A stretch of DNA of 53,259 nt, from IMG/VR virus record IMGVR_UViG_3300029448_000057, positions 1-53,259 of that record; one strand, given 5' to 3'. The stretch comes from a virus. The notes beneath the pieces were generated by a model. That model had not been told where the DNA came from, ran no database searches, and saw only the letters and a program-made list of their open reading frames with translations. Position numbers and translations under genes: made by a program. Below, one piece after another: positions 48,731 through 53,259 of the stretch; positions within the stretch are counted from its first letter, which is position 1, and each line of letters begins with the position of its first letter.

Positions 48731-49141
48731 ATGGCAGACGCAGTAACGTCTACAACCATTTTAGATGGTGATAAAGACTTTATAGTTCAGCTTACAAATG
48801 TTAGTGACGGCACTGGTGAAAGTGCTGTCACTAAAGTCGATGTAAGTGGCTTATCAACAAGGTCAAGTGATGGTGCAGCATGCACAGGTGTAAAACTAAA
48901 TAAAATCTTTTATAGCATTTTAGGTTTTACTAAAATAGGACTATTTTGGGACGCATCCTCAGATACTTTATGTATGGAGTTAAACCCTAGTGCTGATGGT
49001 GTGTTAGACTTTAGTCCTTTCGGTGGATTACAAAATACTTCAGGTTCAGGTAAAACTGGTGATATACAACTTACTACTACTGGACACAGTAGTGGTGATA
49101 CTTATATGATAGTTTTACACTGTATTAAGAGCTATGGGTAA
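48731..49141 (+). CDS. structural protein, head-tail region
   Basis: 136 residues. TSTTILDGDKDFIVQLTNVSDG, VTKVDVSGLSTRSSDG and KIGLFWDASSDTLCMELNPS, with a Gly/Asp-rich end. Beta-sandwich-like, resembles small decoration or fibre proteins. TTAGGAG precedes the ATG. Two bases before the adaptor gene. Confidence 0.6.
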   Translation: MADAVTSTTILDGDKDFIVQLTNVSDGTGESAVTKVDVSGLSTRSSDGAACTGVKLNKIFYSILGFTKIGLFWDASSDTLCMELNPSADGVLDFSPFGGLQNTSGSGKTGDIQLTTTGHSSGDTYMIVLHCIKSYG

Positions 49142-49143
49142 TT

Positions 49144-49821
49144 ATGGCTACATCAGGAACAAAGACTTTTTCGCTTACTATAGCGGATACAATAGAAGAA
49201 GCCTACGAGTTAGCAGGTCTAGAACTTAGAACTGGGTACGATGCAGAAACTGCTCGTAGGTCTCTTAACATTATGTTTGCTGATTGGGCTAACAGAGGTG
49301 TTAATCTTTGGACTATCGAACAAGTTACCCTAAATTTAACATCAGGAACTGCCTCATACGATCTTAATGCTTATGACTTAGATATAGTCTCAGCAGTGAT
49401 ACGACAGACAGATGCTAATAGTACACAAACTGATCTACAAATAACTAATATAGGAAGATCAGAATATTTAAGCATACCTAATAAAGCTGCAACAGGTAGA
49501 CCATCACAATATTTTATTGATAGACAAATAACACCAGTGCTTAAAGTCTGGCCAACACCAGACAGTAGTGCTACATATCAGTTTGTTTCTTATAGAATAC
49601 AAAGAATAGATGACGCATCTGCTTCAGCACAAGACCCAGAAGTTCCTTCTAGGTTTATGCCATGCATGGCAAGTGGGTTAGCTTATTACATAGCGTTAAA
49701 GAAAAACCCTGAAAAATCTGCTATTTTAAAAGCACAATACGAACAAGATTTTAAACTAGCTTCAGAGGAAGATAGGAATAGAGCATCCGTAATGCTTACA
49801 CCTTCAAGGAGTTCATACTAA
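49144..49821 (+). CDS. head-tail adaptor (P22 gp4-like)
   Basis: 225 residues. TIEEAYELAGLELRTGYDAETARRSL, ADWANRGVNLWTIEQVTLNL, SYDLNAYDLDIVSAVIRQ, GRPSQYFIDRQITPVLKVWPTPD and FMPCMASGLAYYIALKKNPE match the tail accessory / connector family typified by P22 gp4, in which a helical N-terminus packs on the portal. Stop overlaps the next ATG (TAATG). Confidence 0.82.
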   Translation: MATSGTKTFSLTIADTIEEAYELAGLELRTGYDAETARRSLNIMFADWANRGVNLWTIEQVTLNLTSGTASYDLNAYDLDIVSAVIRQTDANSTQTDLQITNIGRSEYLSIPNKAATGRPSQYFIDRQITPVLKVWPTPDSSATYQFVSYRIQRIDDASASAQDPEVPSRFMPCMASGLAYYIALKKNPEKSAILKAQYEQDFKLASEEDRNRASVMLTPSRSSY

Positions 49822-49979
49822 TGCCTAGACATAAAAAAGGACTATGGGCTAATATACACGCCAAACGTAAACGCATAAAAGCTGGTAGTGGTGAAAAAAT
49901 GCGTAAAAAAGGTGCTAAAGGTGCCCCCACTAAAGCACAGATGGCTGCAGCTAAAAGGTCTAGAAAGAGGAAAAAATAA
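49821..49979 (+). CDS. small basic conserved phage protein
   Basis: 52 residues, PRHKKGLWANIHAKRKRIKAG then SGEKMRKKGAKGAPTKAQ. I know this 'GLWANIHAKRKRIKAGSGEKMR' pattern as a recurring small protein in marine phage structural operons; function unknown, likely DNA- or capsid-contacting. Stop and start overlap at both ends (TAATG), confirming the frame. Confidence 0.7.
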   Translation: MPRHKKGLWANIHAKRKRIKAGSGEKMRKKGAKGAPTKAQMAAAKRSRKRKK

Positions 49980-50824
49980 TGGCGTATGCCAGTGGCAAAT
50001 ATTCTAGAGCTATATGCGATAGATGTGGGTTTGATTATCCATATAATGACTTAAAAAAAGAGTGGAATGGCTTAAAAACTTGCCCCTCTTGCTTTGAACC
50101 AAAACACCCACAGCTAGATCCATCACACAATGTAAGAGATATAGAAACATTACGTGATCCAAGACCTTCGGTAAAAGCTCCTACAACAGGATACGGTAGA
50201 GTATTTAGTGCTAACCCTAAAGATTCTAATGGTGTGTCAGGTGTACCGATGAATGGAACTTCACACAATGATCCTATAGGTAACTCGTTTTTTGTTAAGA
50301 GAGCTATAACTGCAGTAGGAGAGGTAACTGTAGGGCTACCAGAAGCAGTCAATGTAAGCACAGACTTATCAGGGTATGGCTTAACTAGTAGTCTCGGTAG
50401 TGTTACAACTTCTGTTGAAGGAGTAGCAGTAAGTGGTTTAGCAGGTACTTCAGCTTTAGGAACAGTTACGGTAAGTATTCCTACTACATATACAGTTACA
50501 GTAGCATCAGGCACTAATTCTTACGGTACAGGAAATAAATTCTACTTAAACGGTTCAGTAAGTCCTACCATAACTTTATCAGAGGGAAGCACTTACACAT
50601 TTGATCAATCTGATTCTAGTAATTCAACACACCCTCTAAGGTTTTCTACAACAGCTAACGGTACACATGGTGGTGGTTCAGAGTATACTACAGGAGTAAC
50701 TACTTATGGAACACCTGGAAGCTCGGGGGCATATACACAGATTACGGTAGCTTCAGGTGCACCGACACTTTATTACTACTGTACGAATCACTCAGGCATG
50801 GGTGGTCAGGCAAATACAACATAA
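49979..50824 (+). CDS. zinc-ribbon plus cupredoxin-like structural protein
   Basis: 281 residues in three parts. Residues 1-60: CDRC (C13, C16) and CPSC (C35, C38), a zinc ribbon. Residues ~95-170: Val/Gly repeats of the GVAVSGLAGTSALGTVTV type shared with the gene at 284. Residues ~175-281: a cupredoxin-type domain, with candidate copper ligands H218 (THPLRF), C268, H271 and M274 in YYYCTNHSGMGG. The C-x2-H-x2-M spacing is that of type 1 copper sites. Whether copper is bound is unknown; the order of domains in a virion protein is unusual. Confidence 0.75.
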   Translation: MAYASGKYSRAICDRCGFDYPYNDLKKEWNGLKTCPSCFEPKHPQLDPSHNVRDIETLRDPRPSVKAPTTGYGRVFSANPKDSNGVSGVPMNGTSHNDPIGNSFFVKRAITAVGEVTVGLPEAVNVSTDLSGYGLTSSLGSVTTSVEGVAVSGLAGTSALGTVTVSIPTTYTVTVASGTNSYGTGNKFYLNGSVSPTITLSEGSTYTFDQSDSSNSTHPLRFSTTANGTHGGGSEYTTGVTTYGTPGSSGAYTQITVASGAPTLYYYCTNHSGMGGQANTT

Positions 50825-50861
50825 TGTATTAATTATTTTAAGATGTGAGTATAATAACGAT

Positions 50862-51509
50862 ATGAGTTACACTTTGAGCACATTACAGACAGCTATCAAA
50901 GATTATCTTGAAACTGATGAAACTACTTTTAATAATAATTTAAATAATTTTATTAAAAATACAGAAGAAAAAATTTTAAAAAGTATTCAACTTGATGTTT
51001 TTAGAAAGAATGTTACAGGAACAGGTACATCTGGTACAACTTATTTGAGTACACCTAGTGACTATTTAGCTTCTAATAGTTTAGCTATTATTGATTCAGA
51101 TAATGTTTATACTTACTTACAGCTCAAACATGTTTCTTTTATAAGAGATTTTACTCCAGATTCAGACACTACTGGTGTTCCTAAATATTACGCAGAGTTT
51201 GATGAGGATACATTTATACTTGCACCTAAACCTAACAGTAATTATTCTTTTGAATTACACTACACTGCTAGACCAACTTCTTTGACAGCAGGTAGTGCTA
51301 GTGGAACAACTTGGTTATCAACCAATGCTCCTTTAGCTTTGTTGTATGGTAGTTTAGCAGAGGCAAGTATATTTCTTAAAAACTATGAAGGTGTACAATT
51401 TTACGATAAACTTTACCAAGAAGCTATGGCAGCTTTAAAAATATTTGAAGAAGGTAAAAATACTCGTGATCAATACCGTTATGATGAGGTTAGAAGACAG
51501 CCTGTTTAA
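50862..51509 (+). CDS. tail adaptor-type protein
   Basis: 215 residues from ATG 50862; the longer frame from 50757 lies in the previous gene. SYTLSTLQTAIKDYLETDETTF, NNFIKNTEEKILKSIQLDVFRK, DYLASNSLAIIDSDNVYTYLQL and ALLYGSLAEASIFLKNYEGVQ are typical of phage adaptor or tail-tube-type proteins in this class. Only a weak GTGAG before the start. Overlaps the next gene by one base. Confidence 0.68.
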   Translation: MSYTLSTLQTAIKDYLETDETTFNNNLNNFIKNTEEKILKSIQLDVFRKNVTGTGTSGTTYLSTPSDYLASNSLAIIDSDNVYTYLQLKHVSFIRDFTPDSDTTGVPKYYAEFDEDTFILAPKPNSNYSFELHYTARPTSLTAGSASGTTWLSTNAPLALLYGSLAEASIFLKNYEGVQFYDKLYQEAMAALKIFEEGKNTRDQYRYDEVRRQPV

Positions 51510-52240
51510 TGATAGAGCCAGAACTTAAAGGAAAAAATATAGCCATAGTAGCTATGGGGGAGAGTCAACTAGACTTTCATCTATCACTCATACACTCTAA
51601 CAAATATGATGAAGTGTGGTCTATAAACTGCATGGGAGCCATAGTTAAATCAGATAGAGTTTTTATGTTAGATCCACCCAGTCGTTTTTTAGACACTGAC
51701 GATGCAGGAACACAAACAGGAATTATGAGGGAGTGGCTACCTAACACTGACACCCCTATCTATACATGTACTTTGGATTACAGAGTTCCTTCTAGCATCC
51801 TTTATCCGCTTGAAGAAGTAGTACGAGCAACAGACTGTGCTTATCTTAATAATACTGTGCCTTTTGCTTTTGCTTATGCTATTTATCAACAAGTTGGTTG
51901 TATCAATTTATTCGGTATAGATTTTAGCTATAAAGGCAATCTACACTTTGCTGAAGCAGGTAGGGCTTGTTGTGAGTTTTGGTTAGCTAAGTGTATTGAG
52001 AGAGGCATTGAAGTTAAAGTTGGTGCTAGGTCTGGACTTTTAGATACTAACGTGCCTATAGAAGAAAGAGTCTATGGTTATCATAGACTTGATGACCCAG
52101 ATATAATGGTATTAGACAACGGTGAATTTAGACAAATCAAACTCAGTGAATATAATAATAGGATTTATCAAGAAAATTTAAAAAATGTAAAAGAGTTTAG
52201 AACTATTTTAGACTCACCACCTGAAGCAAAGAGGTATTGA
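51509..52240 (+). CDS. Rossmann-like protein (DUF115/GT-type)
   Basis: 243 residues. GKNIAIVAMGESQLDFHLSL gives a Rossmann first strand and loop, followed by YDEVWSINCMGAIVKSDRVFMLDP and a later VGCINLFGIDFSYKGNLHFAE. Such phage proteins are remotely similar to DUF115 / sialyltransferase-like nucleotide-binding folds; the substrate is unknown. It lies among tail genes, so virion glycan or cell-wall recognition is conceivable. No signal peptide. Confidence 0.6.
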   Translation: MIEPELKGKNIAIVAMGESQLDFHLSLIHSNKYDEVWSINCMGAIVKSDRVFMLDPPSRFLDTDDAGTQTGIMREWLPNTDTPIYTCTLDYRVPSSILYPLEEVVRATDCAYLNNTVPFAFAYAIYQQVGCINLFGIDFSYKGNLHFAEAGRACCEFWLAKCIERGIEVKVGARSGLLDTNVPIEERVYGYHRLDDPDIMVLDNGEFRQIKLSEYNNRIYQENLKNVKEFRTILDSPPEAKRY

Positions 52241-52527
52241 TGTTAATAGATGTGGTATCAGGGCTAGGAAATTTAGATATAGCCACTGAAGAAAATAGAG
52301 GACACCCACCTGAGTTTTGGGCTGAAAAAGCTACTGATAAAATATGTGGTATTTCTGAAGATGCAGCACCACACATTAGACAACAAGCAGAGGCTTTTAG
52401 ACTAGCTATTTACAACACAATACTTTATTATATCAAAAGTGCCATCAACAGTGAACGCTGCACTATGCGTAATCTGCTGGAAAAACAAGGGCATGAGGAT
52501 TTAGCAAAAATAATAAAGGAGCTATAA
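52237..52527 (+). CDS. small conserved phage protein (HPPEFWAEKATDKI type)
   Basis: 96 residues. GHPPEFWAEKATDKICGISED, then PHIRQQAEAFRLAIYNTILYY and RNLLEKQGHEDLAKIIKEL. A helical family that I have met next to tail genes in many T7-like and marine podoviruses; function unknown. Overlaps its neighbours by one to four bases. Confidence 0.65.
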   Translation: MMLIDVVSGLGNLDIATEENRGHPPEFWAEKATDKICGISEDAAPHIRQQAEAFRLAIYNTILYYIKSAINSERCTMRNLLEKQGHEDLAKIIKEL

Positions 52528-52528
52528 C

Positions 52529-52957
52529 ATGGCAATAAGTTCAACACTAACAACAAGTTTTAAACAAGAACTTTTAGTTGGTACACACAACTTTACACTG
52601 TCCAGTGGAAATACTTTTAAACTAGCTTTATACACAAGTTCAGCTACTTTGGGGGCAACTACCACTGCTTTTACCACAACTAATCAAGCATCAGGTACTA
52701 ATTACAGTTCTGGTGGTGGCACATTAACAAATGTTACACCAACTACTACAGGTACAACTGCAGTAACTGATTTTGCTGACCTTACTTTCGGTACAGCTAC
52801 TATAACTGCTAGAGGGTGTATGATTTATAACTCAAGTCAAAGCAACAAGTCAGTTGCTACGATTGACTTTGGTGGTGATAAAACTTCTACGGCAGGTGAC
52901 TTTACAATAGTATTTCCAGCAAAAGCAGCATCTACAGCTATTATTAGAATAGCGTAA
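52529..52957 (+). CDS. tail or surface structural protein
   Basis: 142 residues. SSTLTTSFKQELLVGTHNF, NTFKLALYTSSATLGATTT, DFADLTFGTATITARGCMIYN and VATIDFGGDKTSTAGDFTIVFPA are conserved features of a beta-type phage structural family common in marine phages. Thr/Ser-rich, no enzymatic motif. Good GGAG before the ATG. Next gene starts 12 bases after its stop. Confidence 0.72.
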   Translation: MAISSTLTTSFKQELLVGTHNFTLSSGNTFKLALYTSSATLGATTTAFTTTNQASGTNYSSGGGTLTNVTPTTTGTTAVTDFADLTFGTATITARGCMIYNSSQSNKSVATIDFGGDKTSTAGDFTIVFPAKAASTAIIRIA

Positions 52958-52969
52958 GGGGGAAGCAAA

Positions 52970-53259
52970 GTGGCTTTCGTCCTTAACGACAGAGTAAAGG
53001 AAACTACCACCACTACTGGTACAGGTACTATTAACCTTGCTGGTGCAGCAACTGGTTTTGAAACTTTTGTTGCAGGTATAGGTAATAGTAATGTTACCTA
53101 CTACTGTATAGCAGGTCAAGGTACAGCGGAGTTTGAAGTAGGTATCGGAACAGTTACCGATGCCTCACCTGACACGTTATCCAGAACAACCATTCTTTCT
53201 AGCACTAACAGCGATAGTGCTGTTGATTTTAGTGCAGGCACAAAAGATGTGTTCTGTAC
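52970..53259 (+). CDS. tail structural protein, 5' part (continues at base 1)
   Basis: GTG start at 52970 (AAGGGGGAAG upstream), 96 codons visible: AFVLNDRVKETTTTTGTGTI, NLAGAATGFETFVAGIG and VGIGTVTDASPDTLSRTTIL, then FSAGTKDVFC. This VKETTTTTGTGTI family is frequent in phage tail regions. The frame is open at the window end and continues in frame at base 1 to a stop at 50-52, giving 113 residues if the ends are joined. The protein is a small beta-rich virion component. Confidence 0.75.
   Translation, partial: MAFVLNDRVKETTTTTGTGTINLAGAATGFETFVAGIGNSNVTYYCIAGQGTAEFEVGIGTVTDASPDTLSRTTILSSTNSDSAVDFSAGTKDVFC

Noticed and set aside
50035-50514. Long minus-strand open frame (159 aa)
   Set aside because: It is antisense to the zinc-ribbon/cupredoxin gene and is Val/Leu/Pro-rich as expected for the complement of a Thr/Gly/Ser-rich frame; no promoter or ribosome site is seen.
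50850-50861. TATAAT at 50850-50855 as a promoter for the adaptor gene at 50862
   Set aside because: No convincing -35 at 16-18 bases and a leader of only a few bases; the gene is reached by the upstream transcript.
1-53259. Integrase, tRNA genes or attachment sites
   Set aside because: No tyrosine or serine recombinase motif and no cloverleaf-type sequence found on reading both strands; absence by eye is not proof for tRNAs.

Overview
The window reads as a complete or nearly complete genome of a marine, AT-rich, tailed double-stranded DNA phage, most likely a podovirus-like phage. The grounds are a P22-type portal and P22-type adaptor proteins, a Mu gpT-like major capsid protein, three very large internal (ejection-type) virion proteins, no tape measure or sheath gene, and many small protein families that I associate with uncultured ocean phages of SAR11/SAR116/Roseobacter-type hosts. 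The host cannot be fixed from the sequence. The two ends join in frame: the reading frame open at base 53259 continues at base 1 for 17 more codons and stops in a TAATG overlap with the next gene. The sequence is therefore probably circular, or terminally redundant and cut inside one gene. I see no integrase, tRNA gene, insertion sequence or CRISPR array.

Layout. (i) 1-16.2 kb, plus strand: tail and receptor-binding proteins, lysis genes (M15 peptidase, two candidate holins), an HNH protein, a gene pair that looks like one protein split between two frames, and the large internal virion proteins. (ii) 16.3-17.8 kb, minus strand: an SNF2-family helicase followed by a divergent control region full of dyads. 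(iii) 18.1-29.4 kb, plus strand: replication, recombination and nucleotide metabolism (SSB-like protein, AEP primase, SF1 helicase, AlkB-like dioxygenase, thymine pyrophosphorylase-type protein, GT-A glycosyltransferase-like protein, ThyA-family enzyme, Cas4-like nuclease, PolA). (iv) 29.4-37.6 kb: an HTH protein, a DUF1289 protein, a DUF932 protein, the small terminase subunit and many small unknown genes, punctuated by promoter-like repeats, a structured-RNA candidate and strong terminators. (v) 37.6-38.67 kb: a largely non-coding region dense in GATCGCA and CATGG words, with one small minus-strand gene. It is the best candidate for an origin or master control region. (vi) 38.67-53.26 kb, plus strand: MscS-like membrane protein, large terminase, portal, GroES-like co-chaperonin, scaffold, decoration protein, capsid, adaptors and tail proteins, running on into region (i) through the end.

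The most interesting system is the cassette at 22.6-27.5 kb. A ThyA-family enzyme, a protein of the 5-hmdU kinase helical domain / alpha-glutamyl-putrescinyl thymine pyrophosphorylase type, a GT-A glycosyltransferase-like protein, an AlkB-like 2OG-Fe(II) dioxygenase and a possible Nmad1-like protein lie in one operon just upstream of the DNA polymerase. Together they suggest thymine hypermodification of the phage DNA, perhaps with glycosylation. Genes are packed tightly, with many ATGA and TAATG overlaps, so most expression is probably by long polycistronic transcripts with translational coupling. Exceptions are a few loci with terminators and promoters, notably around the capsid gene.
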